Assembly (NCBI RefSeq): GCF_000215105.1
Contig: NC_015588.1
Span: forward strand, 310,001-374,000
Length of the DNA: 64,000 nucleotides
Direction of reading: 5' to 3'
Source of the DNA: Isoptericola variabilis 225
GTDB taxonomy: Bacteria > Actinomycetota > Actinomycetes > Actinomycetales > Cellulomonadaceae
Shown: positions 41,803-51,673 of the stretch, one piece after another
How the letters are laid out: each line of letters starts with the position of its first letter
Numbering within the stretch: the first letter of the stretch is position 1
Notes under the pieces: generated by a model
The model's input: only the letters and a program-made list of their open reading frames with translations
Databases searched by the model: none
Told to the model about the DNA's origin: nothing
Made by a program: the position numbers and the translations under genes

Positions 41803-43937
41803 CCACGATGTCCGACCAGCGCTCCGACCGTCCTGCGGGCCGGCACGACGCGGAACCCGACCGCGTGCCGGCCGACGGGACGTCGGCGAGCAAGCCGGAG
41901 CCGCGCGTCGACGTCGACGGCCTCGCGGCCCACCTCCTGGGCCGCTGGCCCGACGAGCGCCGCCGCGCGCGCGAGCGCGCCGCGGACCCGCGCTTCTGGA
42001 AGGACGAGTCGCTGTCCATGGACGAGCACCGCGAGCGCGTGCTCGAGCAGCTGCGGCTCATGGTCGCCGACGAGGACAAGCAGGTCTGGCTCGCGTTCCC
42101 CGAGCGGCTCGGCGGCGGCGACGCGCACGGCGCGAACCTCGCGGGCTTCGAGGAGATGGTCGCGGCCGACCCGTCGCTGCAGATCAAGGCCGGCGTGCAG
42201 TGGGGCCTGTTCGCCTCGGCGATCCTCCACCTGGGCACGCCCGAGCAGCAGGACCGCCTGCTCCCGGGCGCGATGGACCTGTCGGTGCCGGGCGCGTTCG
42301 CCATGACCGAGACGGGCCACGGGTCCGACGTCGCGTCGATCGCCACGACGGCGACGTACGACCCCGAGACCGAGGAGTTCGTCATCCACACGCCGTTCCG
42401 CGCGGCGTGGAAGGACTACCTCGGCAACGCGGCCGTGCACGCGACCGCGGCGACCGTCTTCGCGCAGCTCGTCACCAAGGGCGTCAACCACGGCGTCCAC
42501 TGCTTCTACGTGCCGATCCGCGACCCCGAGACCATGGAGTTCCTGCCCGGCGTCGGCGGCGAGGACGACGGCCTCAAGGGCGGCCTGCGCGGCGTCGACA
42601 ACGGGCGGCTGCACTTCGACCACGTGCGCGTGCCGCGCACCGACCTGCTCGCGCGGTACGGCTCGGTCGCGCCCGACGGCACGTACTCGTCGCCGATCGA
42701 GAGCCCCGGCCGGCGCTTCTTCACGATGCTCGGCTCGCTCGTCCAGGGCCGCGTCTCCCTCGACGGCGCCGCGATCGCCGCGTCGAAGATCGGGCTCGCG
42801 ATCGCCACGCGGTACGGCGCGGAGCGCCGGCAGTTCGCGAGCGCCTCGCCCGTCGAGGAGACGGTGCTGCTCGACTACGCGACGCACCGCCGTCGGCTCC
42901 TGCCGCGGATCGCGGAGGTCTACGCGGCGCACTTCTCGCACGACCGCCTGCTCGACCTGTTCGACGACGTCTTCTCTGGTGCCAAGGACATGCCCGAGCA
43001 GCGCGAGGACCTCGAGACGACGGCCGCCGCGCTCAAGGCGACGTCGACCCGGTTCGCGCTCGACACGCTGCAGGAGTGCCGCGAGGCGTGCGGCGGCGCG
43101 GGCTTCCTCACCGAGAACCGCATCACGAGCCTGCGCGCCGACCTGGACGTCTACGCCACGTTCGAGGGCGACAACACGGTGCTCCTCCAGCTCGTGGCCA
43201 AGCGCCTCGTGAGCGACTACGGCAAGCACCTCAAGGCCGCCACCAAGACGCCGGCCGGTGCCGCCCGGTTCGTCGTCGACCAGGCCACCGACGCGGCGCT
43301 GCACCGCACCGGGCTGCGCCGCTTCGGGCAGACGATCGCCGACGTCGGCGACCCGCGGCGCGCGGCGGGGCACCTGCGCGACCCCGAGACCCAGCGCGAA
43401 CTGCTCGCCGACCGCGTCGCGGAGATGGTCGAGCAGGCCGCGCTCGCCCTGCGGCCCGCGCAGAAGGCCGACCCGGAGACGGCCGCCCGGATCTTCGACG
43501 AGAACCAGGTCGCCCTCGTCGAGGCCGCGAAGGCGCACGCCGACCTGCTGCGGTGGTCGGCGTTCACCGAGGCGCTCGAGACGATCGAGGACCCGGGCAC
43601 GCGCCGCGTGCTCACCTGGCTGCGCGACGTCTTCGGCCTCACGGTCATCGAGCGCAACATGGCGTGGTACCTGCTCAACGGCCGCCTGTCCGCGCAGCGG
43701 GCCCGCACCGTCACGAGCTACGTCGACCGGCTGCTCCTGCGCCTGCGCCCCTTCGCCGTCGAGCTCGTCGACGCGTGGGGCTACGGCCAGGACCACCTGC
43801 GCGCGAAGATCGCGTCGGGCGCCGAGGCGCAACGGCAGGAGGAGGCTCGCGCCCATCTCGCCCGGCTGCGCGCCTCGGGCGACGCGCCGGTCTCGGAGAA
43901 GGCGCTGCACAAGATGGGGACGCGACTGCGGTCCTGA
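41799..43937 (+). CDS. Acyl-CoA oxidase/dehydrogenase family enzyme
   Basis: A 712-residue flavoenzyme with acyl-CoA-oxidase layout: FAMTETGHGSDVASIATTAT, EFVIHTPFRAAWKDYLGNAA, GVHCFYVPIRDPE, the flavin/substrate region GRVSLDGAAIAASKIGLAIA, CREACGGAGFLTENRI and DVYATFEGDNTVLLQLVAKR. It would introduce the 2,3 double bond in acyl-CoA, passing electrons to oxygen or ETF; sequence alone does not decide. Together with hydratase, reductase and thiolase genes across the divergent promoter, it completes one beta-oxidation-like cycle. Confidence 0.92.
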   Translation: MTTMSDQRSDRPAGRHDAEPDRVPADGTSASKPEPRVDVDGLAAHLLGRWPDERRRARERAADPRFWKDESLSMDEHRERVLEQLRLMVADEDKQVWLAFPERLGGGDAHGANLAGFEEMVAADPSLQIKAGVQWGLFASAILHLGTPEQQDRLLPGAMDLSVPGAFAMTETGHGSDVASIATTATYDPETEEFVIHTPFRAAWKDYLGNAAVHATAATVFAQLVTKGVNHGVHCFYVPIRDPETMEFLPGVGGEDDGLKGGLRGVDNGRLHFDHVRVPRTDLLARYGSVAPDGTYSSPIESPGRRFFTMLGSLVQGRVSLDGAAIAASKIGLAIATRYGAERRQFASASPVEETVLLDYATHRRRLLPRIAEVYAAHFSHDRLLDLFDDVFSGAKDMPEQREDLETTAAALKATSTRFALDTLQECREACGGAGFLTENRITSLRADLDVYATFEGDNTVLLQLVAKRLVSDYGKHLKAATKTPAGAARFVVDQATDAALHRTGLRRFGQTIADVGDPRRAAGHLRDPETQRELLADRVAEMVEQAALALRPAQKADPETAARIFDENQVALVEAAKAHADLLRWSAFTEALETIEDPGTRRVLTWLRDVFGLTVIERNMAWYLLNGRLSAQRARTVTSYVDRLLLRLRPFAVELVDAWGYGQDHLRAKIASGAEAQRQEEARAHLARLRASGDAPVSEKALHKMGTRLRS

Positions 43938-43956
43938 CGCCGCCGCGCGTCGCGCG

Positions 43957-44262
43957 CTACGCCGCGACGGGCGAGGGGGTGGACCCGACCGGCGACGCCG
44001 GGACGTCCTCGCCCTGGCTCGTCGCGGCGGGCCGCTCGTCCGTCACCGGCTCGGGCTCGCGCACCGGCAGCCCGAGCGTCACGGTGCCGGGCTGCGCGAC
44101 GGCGCGCGGCGGCGGCGTGAGCATCGCGACGAGGACCGCGCCCACGACCCCGACGGCCAGGGCGACGATCGCCGTCGTCCGCCACCCGAGGGCCAGCGCC
44201 GTGCCGAGCAGCGTGCCGTCGCCCAGCGCGACGACGGTGCCTGCGACGAGCACGCGCTTCAT
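43957..44262 (-). CDS. Small membrane protein of unknown function
   Basis: 101 residues with two predicted membrane helices (about 5-25 and 29-49) separated by a short turn containing WRTT, then a Pro/Glu/Ser-rich cytoplasmic or extracellular tail. No family is recognised. It is convergent with the acyl-CoA oxidase-like gene. Upstream, GGAACCGT (44277-44284) and ACGGTTCC (44303-44310) form a perfect inverted repeat that may be its operator. Confidence 0.55.
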   Translation of the reverse strand: MKRVLVAGTVVALGDGTLLGTALALGWRTTAIVALAVGVVGAVLVAMLTPPPRAVAQPGTVTLGLPVREPEPVTDERPAATSQGEDVPASPVGSTPSPVAA

Positions 44263-44276
44263 GTGCTGCCTCCCGG

Positions 44277-44310
44277 GGAACCGTGACGACCGTCGTGTGC
44301 GTACGGTTCC
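44277..44310. promoter_or_regulatory. Inverted repeat upstream of the 43957 gene
   Basis: GGAACCGT, 18 bases, ACGGTTCC: a perfect 8-bp inverted repeat in the 99-base gap before the small membrane protein gene. The function is unknown; an operator or hairpin is possible. Confidence 0.4.
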
Positions 44311-44361
44311 AGGAGACGACAGGTTGTCGCCCGGCGCATCTGGGCGCGCCGGAGCGTGACG

Positions 44362-44850
44362 TCATCGTGACCAGACGTCACCCGGGGAGGCGGCCGGCGC
44401 GGTCACGTGGCCCAGCAGGAGCGGCGACGCCGGCACGCGCAGCTGCTCGTGCAGCCGGCCGGCGAGCCGCAGCGCGAGCTCGAACCGGACGGGCTCGACG
44501 CAGTCGGCGGAGAGCCGGCCGCCCACGGCGGGGTGCGGCGTGAACGCGAAGACCTCGTCGGGCCGCAGCGTGGCCCCGCGTCGCGCGGCGTCGTCGACGA
44601 CGTCCTGCAGGAGGATCTCGGCGCGGCCGTCGGGCGACTCGAGCTCCGCGTACATCTCCACGGCGGTCGACCAGCGCAGCCGGAGCGAGCCCTCGACCGT
44701 GTCGAGGAACCACCACCCCTCGAGCGACTCGAGGAAGACGTCGCCGAACGCGGTGGCGAAGCGCGGCGTCCTGCCGCGGACCCCCAGCCAGGACCACGCC
44801 GCCAGCCCGTACTCGAAGGCGTCGCGGTCGAACGTGCGCAGGAGGTCCAC
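44362..44850 (-). CDS. Tdi1-type (DUF1851) immunity-domain protein
   Basis: 162 residues resembling the T6SS-immunity Tdi1 C-terminal domain/DUF1851: AAWSWLGVRGRTPRFATAFG, DVFLESLEGWWFLDTVEGSL and DEVFAFTPHPAVGGRLSADC. Such domains occur in immunity proteins against polymorphic toxins and as orphans. No toxin gene is adjacent, so this looks like an orphan copy. The GTG start has TTTGAT six bases upstream. The gene starts 7 bases after the EamA stop. Confidence 0.65.
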   Translation of the reverse strand: MDLLRTFDRDAFEYGLAAWSWLGVRGRTPRFATAFGDVFLESLEGWWFLDTVEGSLRLRWSTAVEMYAELESPDGRAEILLQDVVDDAARRGATLRPDEVFAFTPHPAVGGRLSADCVEPVRFELALRLAGRLHEQLRVPASPLLLGHVTAPAASPGDVWSR

Positions 44851-44857
44851 GAGCGAA

Positions 44858-45811
44858 TCAAACCACTCTGTGGTAGTGCGCGGAAGGGTCGGGGCGGACC
44901 CGGCGGCGCACGCGGACGACGCCGCTGGTCACGGCCACGCCCACCAGCAGGAGGACGCCGCCCGCGGCCTCCGCGAGGTTGGGTCGCTCTCCGACCACGA
45001 GCCACGCGGCGAGCATCCCGACGACCGGCACGAGCATCGTGAACGGCACGACCGCCGAGGCGGGGTGCCGCGCGAGCAGCGTGTTCCACACGCCGTAGCC
45101 GAACAGGCTCGCGAGCCACGCGGTGTAGAGCGTCGAGACGATCGCCGCGGGCGTGAGGTGCGTCAGCGCGTGCCCGACGGCGGCGGGCCCGTCGAGCGCG
45201 ACGGCGAGCGCGAGCATCGGCACCGGCACGACGAGCGCGGACCACACCGTCATCGACAGCCCGGCCACGGCGGGCGACCGGCGGCCCGTGGCCGGGCGGG
45301 TTGGGCGCGGGCCGCGCGTGGTCGCGCGGCGGGCGATCACGTTGCCCGTCGCCCACGACGCCGCGGCCGCGACCGTGAGCAGGAACGCGCCGGCCGGCGT
45401 CGCCTCGCTCCTGCCCAGCCCGACCACGACGAGGCCTGCCCCGCCGAGCAGCACGCCGAGGAGCTGCGCGCGGGTCGGGATCTCGCGCAGCGCCGCGACG
45501 GCGAACAGCACCGTGAACGCGACCTGCGCCTGCAGGACGAGCGACGCGAGCCCGGGCGGCATGCCGAACGCGAGGGCTGTGTACAGCAGGCCGAACTGGC
45601 CCAGGCTCATGAAGAGGCCCACGGCGAGGACGTCGCGCCACCGGGCGGCCGGCCGCGGCACGAGGAAGATCGCGGGCACGAGCACGACCGCGAACCGGAT
45701 CGCGACGAACAGCGCCGGCGGCACGTCGGCGACGCCGACGTCGATCGCGAGGAAGTTCACGCCCCACACCACGGTGACGAGGACGGCGAGCAGGGCGTGG
45801 CGCAGCGGCAT
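44858..45811 (-). CDS. EamA-family (DMT) transporter
   Basis: 317 residues with ten predicted membrane helices in two EamA repeats. The start LVTVVWGVNFLAIDVGVADV and LGQFGLLYTALAFGMPPGLA followed by SLVLQAQVAFTVLFA are typical, as is FGYGVWNTLLARHPASAVVP in the second half. It is probably an exporter of an amino acid or small metabolite; the substrate is unknown. The ATG at 45811 is preferred because GGAG lies about 10 bases upstream; an ATG three codons earlier is possible. Confidence 0.9.
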   Translation of the reverse strand: MPLRHALLAVLVTVVWGVNFLAIDVGVADVPPALFVAIRFAVVLVPAIFLVPRPAARWRDVLAVGLFMSLGQFGLLYTALAFGMPPGLASLVLQAQVAFTVLFAVAALREIPTRAQLLGVLLGGAGLVVVGLGRSEATPAGAFLLTVAAAASWATGNVIARRATTRGPRPTRPATGRRSPAVAGLSMTVWSALVVPVPMLALAVALDGPAAVGHALTHLTPAAIVSTLYTAWLASLFGYGVWNTLLARHPASAVVPFTMLVPVVGMLAAWLVVGERPNLAEAAGGVLLLVGVAVTSGVVRVRRRVRPDPSAHYHRVV

Positions 45812-45906
45812 GCGCCCCATGCTCCGGCCCGGGCCGCGCCCGCGTCCATCGACTTCTCCTCACGCACCGTGCAGCGCGGCTGAAGCGTGCGGCGTCGGGC
45901 CGGGGA

Positions 45907-45938
45907 CCGGGGCGCCGCGGCGCGCCGGTAGACTGGGC
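45907..45938 (+). promoter_or_regulatory. purL promoter module (same as purSQ)
   Basis: CCGGGGCGCCG, six bases, GCCGGTAGACTGGGC, identical in both blocks and in spacing to 26174-26205. TAGACT is at 45929-45934. The leader to the purL ATG is about 105 bases. Confidence 0.75.
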
Positions 45939-46048
45939 ACCGCGCCGCCCCGCGCGCCCCTAGGCCCGGACCGACGCCGGATGCCGCCCGCCGCCCCGCG
46001 GCGCGGTGATCACCCGGTCCGAGCCCTCCGTGCGACCCGAGGGAACCC

Positions 46049-48394
46049 ATGACCGCGTCTGCCGATCAGGCTGTGAGCACCCCCCGCCCCGTCCTCGACA
46101 CGGTCGAGAACGCCGCCGCGACGCCCGACGAGACCCAGCCGTACGCCGAGCTCGGCCTCAAGCCGGACGAGTACCAGCGCATCCGCGACATCCTCGGGCG
46201 CCGCCCGACGGCCGCCGAGCTGGCCATGTACTCGGTCATGTGGTCGGAGCACTGCTCGTACAAGTCGTCGAAGGTGCACCTGCGCAAGTTCGGCGAGCGC
46301 GTCACCGACGAGATGAAGGAGCACCTGCTCGTCGGCATCGGCGAGAACGCCGGCGTCGTCGACATCGGCGACGGCTGGGCGGTCACGTTCAAGGTCGAGT
46401 CGCACAACCACCCGTCGTTCGTCGAGCCGTACCAGGGCGCCGCGACGGGCGTCGGCGGCATCGTCCGCGACATCATCTCGATGGGCGCGCGCCCCGTGGC
46501 GGTCATGGACCAGCTGCGGTTCGGCGACGTCAACCACCCCGACACCGCGCGCGTCGTGCACGGCGTCGTGTCCGGCGTCGGCGGCTACGGCAACTCGCTC
46601 GGCCTGCCCAACATCGGCGGCGAGCTCGTGTTCGACGCCTCGTACCAGGGCAACCCGCTCGTCAACGCCCTGTGCCTCGGCGTGCTGCGCCACGAGGACA
46701 TCCACCTCGCCAACGCGTCGGGCGTCGGCAACAAGGTCGTGCTCTTCGGCGCCCGCACGGGCGGCGACGGCATCGGCGGCGCCTCGATCCTCGCGTCGGA
46801 GACGTTCGAGGACGGTGTCCCGGCCAAGCGCCCGTCGGTCCAGGTCGGCGACCCCTTCATGGAGAAGGTCCTCATCGAGTGCTGCCTCGAGCTGTACTCG
46901 GCGCAGGTGGTCGAGGGCATCCAGGACCTGGGCGCGGCCGGCATCTCGTGCGCGACGTCGGAGCTCGCGTCGAACGGCGACGGCGGCATGCACGTCGACC
47001 TCGACGACGTGCTCCTGCGCGACCCCACGCTCAACGCGGGCGAGATCCTCATGTCGGAGTCGCAGGAGCGGATGATGGCCGTCGTCCGGCCGGACAAGCT
47101 CGACGAGTTCCTCGCGATCACGCGCAAGTGGGACGTCGAGACGTCGGTCATCGGCGAGGTCAACGACTCCGGGCGCCTCACCATCGACCACCACGGCCAG
47201 CGCATCGTCGACGTCGACCCGCGCACGGTCGCGCACGAGGGCCCGGTCTACGAGCGCCCCTACGCGCGGCCCGCCTGGCAGGACGCGCTGCAGGCCGACA
47301 CGACGGTCGCCGCGGGGCTCGCCCGTCCGTCGTCGGGCTCTCAGCTGCGGGAGACCGCGCTGCGGCTGCTCGCGTCGCCGAACCTCTGCTCCAAGGCGTG
47401 GGTGACCGACCAGTACGACCGCTTCGTCCAGGGCAACACCGCGCTCGCGCAGCCCGACGACGGCGGCGTGGTGCGTGTCGACGAGTCGACCGGGCTCGGC
47501 GTGGCGCTCGCGACCGACGCCAACGGCCGTTACGGCAAGCTCGACCCGCGCGCCGGCGCGGCGCTCGCCCTCGCCGAGGCGTACCGCAACGTCGCGACGA
47601 CGGGCGCGAAGCCGCTCGCCGTCACCGACTGCCTCAACTTCGGCTCGCCCGAGCACCCCGACTCGATGTGGCAGCTCGTCGAGGCCATCGAGGGCCTCGC
47701 GGACGCGTGCCAGGAGCTCGGCGTCCCGGTCACGGGCGGCAACGTCTCGCTCTACAACGGCACGGGCGAGCCCGGGCAGATCGACTCGTCGATCCACCCG
47801 ACGCCTGTCGTCGGCGTGCTCGGCGTGATCGACGACGTCCGCACCGCCGTGCCGTCCGGCTGGCGGCGCGAGGGGCTGTCCGTCCTGCTGCTCGGCGCGA
47901 CCGCCGACGAGCTCGACGGCTCGGCGTGGGCCGACGTCGAGCACGGGCACCTCGGCGGCCTGCCCCCGCGCGTGGACCTCGCCGCCGAGAAGGCGCTCGC
48001 GTCCGTGCTCGTGGGCGCGCGCCGTGACGGGCTCGCCGTCGCCGCGCACGACCTGTCCGAGGGCGGCCTCGCCCAGGCCCTGCTCGAGGCGTCGCTGCGG
48101 TACGGCGTCGGCGCGCGCGTCGCGCTCGACCTCGTCACCGAGCGCGACGGCGTCACGCCGTTCGCCGCGCTGTTCAGCGAGTCGACGGCGCGCGCGCTCG
48201 TCGCCGTCGAGCCGTCGCGCGAGGCGGAGCTCGTGGCGCTCGCGCAGGCGGCCGGCGTGCCGGTCGCGCCGCTCGGCGAGACCGGCGGCGACGCGCTCGT
48301 CGTCTCCGGCGCGTTCGAGGGACTCTCGTTCGAGATCGGCCTCGACGAGGCCCGTGAGGCGTTCGAGGGCACGCTCCCGCGCATCTTCGGCTGA
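46049..48394 (+). CDS. purL: Phosphoribosylformylglycinamidine synthase subunit PurL
   Basis: The synthetase subunit of FGAM synthase, using ATP and ammonia from PurQ. 781 residues of the small (PurS/PurQ-dependent) type: [56 protein letters not shown], and a second AIRS-like half with [20 protein letters not shown] and [17 protein letters not shown]. The first 20 residues are a variable head. It is separated from purSQ by 18.7 kb. Two hairpins follow the stop. Confidence 0.98.
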   Translation: MTASADQAVSTPRPVLDTVENAAATPDETQPYAELGLKPDEYQRIRDILGRRPTAAELAMYSVMWSEHCSYKSSKVHLRKFGERVTDEMKEHLLVGIGENAGVVDIGDGWAVTFKVESHNHPSFVEPYQGAATGVGGIVRDIISMGARPVAVMDQLRFGDVNHPDTARVVHGVVSGVGGYGNSLGLPNIGGELVFDASYQGNPLVNALCLGVLRHEDIHLANASGVGNKVVLFGARTGGDGIGGASILASETFEDGVPAKRPSVQVGDPFMEKVLIECCLELYSAQVVEGIQDLGAAGISCATSELASNGDGGMHVDLDDVLLRDPTLNAGEILMSESQERMMAVVRPDKLDEFLAITRKWDVETSVIGEVNDSGRLTIDHHGQRIVDVDPRTVAHEGPVYERPYARPAWQDALQADTTVAAGLARPSSGSQLRETALRLLASPNLCSKAWVTDQYDRFVQGNTALAQPDDGGVVRVDESTGLGVALATDANGRYGKLDPRAGAALALAEAYRNVATTGAKPLAVTDCLNFGSPEHPDSMWQLVEAIEGLADACQELGVPVTGGNVSLYNGTGEPGQIDSSIHPTPVVGVLGVIDDVRTAVPSGWRREGLSVLLLGATADELDGSAWADVEHGHLGGLPPRVDLAAEKALASVLVGARRDGLAVAAHDLSEGGLAQALLEASLRYGVGARVALDLVTERDGVTPFAALFSESTARALVAVEPSREAELVALAQAAGVPVAPLGETGGDALVVSGAFEGLSFEIGLDEAREAFEGTLPRIFG

Positions 48395-48396
48395 CC

Positions 48397-48503
48397 CTGT
48401 CAGAAAGGTGGTGGGCCCTGGCCCACCAGCCTTCTGACAGGCCGGCCCGGCACCGCGGCGTGTCAGAAGCGTGGTGGGCTCTGGCCCACCAGCCTTCTGA
48501 CAG
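48397..48503. terminator. Tandem twin hairpins after purL
   Basis: Two near-identical inverted repeats lie head to tail, 20 bases apart: 48397-48440 and 48461-48503. Each has outer arms TGTCAGAA and TTCTGACA with an inner stem GGTGGGC...GCCCACC around CCTG/TCTG. They begin two bases after the purL stop. Their duplication suggests a mobile or amplifying terminator element. Confidence 0.8.
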
Positions 48504-48512
48504 GTTCAGCGG

Positions 48513-48518
48513 TAGCGT
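48513..48518 (+). promoter_or_regulatory. Leaderless -10 box for the 48526 gene
   Basis: TAGCGT, seven bases before the GTG at 48526, immediately after the second hairpin. Confidence 0.55.
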
Positions 48519-48525
48519 TCGGGTC

Positions 48526-48726
48526 GTGGCCGGGTGGGTCACCGCGGTCGTCGTCGCGCTCCTCGTGATCTTCCAGCCCGGCCGCGCGCACGTCACCGAG
48601 GAGCAGGAGCGCCGCCGGCTCGACATCGTCCGGACGCCGGCCGAGGGCGCCCCGTTCGGCGTCGACCTCGACGCCTGCATCGCCTACCTGCCCGGTGAGG
48701 AGGAGCGCCCGGACGGGAAGGATTGA
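48526..48726 (+). CDS. Small membrane-anchored protein of unknown function
   Basis: A 66-residue protein: one N-terminal hydrophobic helix (VTAVVVALLVIFQPG) then a charged soluble part with VDLDACIAYLPGEEERP. No family is recognised. The GTG at 48526 is chosen because TAGCGT lies seven bases upstream; a longer frame would start inside the terminator hairpin. Coding potential is supported by GC-rich third positions and a clean stop before the next promoter. Confidence 0.5.
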   Translation: MAGWVTAVVVALLVIFQPGRAHVTEEQERRRLDIVRTPAEGAPFGVDLDACIAYLPGEEERPDGKD

Positions 48727-48730
48727 CCCC

Positions 48731-48775
48731 GAGAAAGGCGTTCTCACGGGGGAGAGAGGTTCCTAGACTGGAACC
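48731..48775 (+). promoter_or_regulatory. Promoter with palindrome centred on the -10 box
   Basis: TAGACT (48764-48769) is exactly flanked by GGTTCC and GGAACC, giving an 18-base palindrome with the -10 in its centre. Upstream, GAGAA-AGGCG-TTCTC (48731-48745) is a second inverted repeat overlapping a weak -35 (TTCTCA, 48741-48746). The arrangement suggests repression of the gene at 48799. Confidence 0.6.
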
Positions 48776-48798
48776 CTCTGGACCTACGGGGTGCTCCG

Positions 48799-49197
48799 AT
48801 GACGTGGCAGCTGGCGCTCCTGACGACGACGGCCCTGATCGTGGCCGCGACCGCCGTCCGCTCGTGGCTGCGCTCCGACGAGCACCGTGAGGCCGTCGCC
48901 CGCCGCGACCTCCGCCGTCGGGCCGGCGAGGCCGACCCGCTCGTGACGCTCGCGATCCAGATGCGCCTCGGCGAGCTCGCGGCCGAGCTGCGCAAGGTCG
49001 ACGAGGATCCGGACGTGTTCGCCCGCGCCCACCACTGGCGTGCCGTGCAGGGCGCCTACGACGCGCTGCTCCGCGAGGCCTGCCGGCTCTCCGCGCTGCC
49101 GGTCGAGGACGTGCCGCTGCGGCTCGGCGAGCACGCCGCGGCCGAGGAGCGTCTGCGCGAGGAGCTCGAGCTGAGCTCGCGCGGCTGGTCCTGGTGA
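48799..49197 (+). CDS. Membrane-anchored protein of unknown function
   Basis: 132 residues with an N-terminal membrane helix (about 4-22), a basic segment, then a mostly helical, acidic soluble domain (LAIQMRLGELAAELRKVDED, WRAVQGAYDALLREACRLSA). No named family is recognised; similar small proteins are common in Micrococcales. Translation follows a leader of about 25 bases. It is convergent with icd across a hairpin and repeat cluster C. Confidence 0.65.
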   Translation: MTWQLALLTTTALIVAATAVRSWLRSDEHREAVARRDLRRRAGEADPLVTLAIQMRLGELAAELRKVDEDPDVFARAHHWRAVQGAYDALLREACRLSALPVEDVPLRLGEHAAAEERLREELELSSRGWSW

Positions 49198-49236
49198 CGC
49201 GTCGAGGGAACGCGTCTCACGTCGAGTCACACAGCG

Positions 49237-49268
49237 ACGCCCCTCCACCCGCGTGGGTGGAGGGGCGT
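49237..49268. terminator. Hairpin between the 48799 gene and icd
   Basis: Perfect 14-bp stem ACGCCCCTCCACCC / GGGTGGAGGGGCGT with loop GCGT, lying between convergent genes next to repeat cluster C. Confidence 0.8.
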
Positions 49269-49320
49269 GCTACGTCGGCGAGAAGAGCGCTACCTCGGCG
49301 AGATGAGCGCTACCTCGGCA
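49267..49320. repeat. 20-bp-period GAGGTAGCGC repeat, cluster C (3 copies)
   Basis: Copies start at 49267 (GTGCTACGTCG, two changes), 49287 and 49307 (GCGCTACCTCG), exactly 20 bases apart. All read GAGGTAGCGC on the minus strand. The cluster lies directly after the icd stop codon (TAG at 49321-49323). Confidence 0.9.
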
Positions 49321-51581
<2,261 letters not shown>

Positions 51582-51661
51582 ATATCCGACGGGGGCGCCG
51601 CAGGAGAACCGGGACCGGCCCTCCCGCGGCGGTTCGCCGAGCGCGCCGCGGCCTGCGGTCT

Positions 51662-51667
51662 TACCGT
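51662..51667 (+). promoter_or_regulatory. Leaderless -10 box for the RNB gene
   Basis: TACCGT, six bases before the GTG at 51674. Confidence 0.6.
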
Positions 51668-51673
51668 CGTGCC

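Noticed and set aside
44362..44850. A polymorphic toxin-immunity locus
   Set aside because: Only the Tdi1-like domain is present. Neighbouring genes are a transporter and a small membrane protein, with no toxin or secretion gene.
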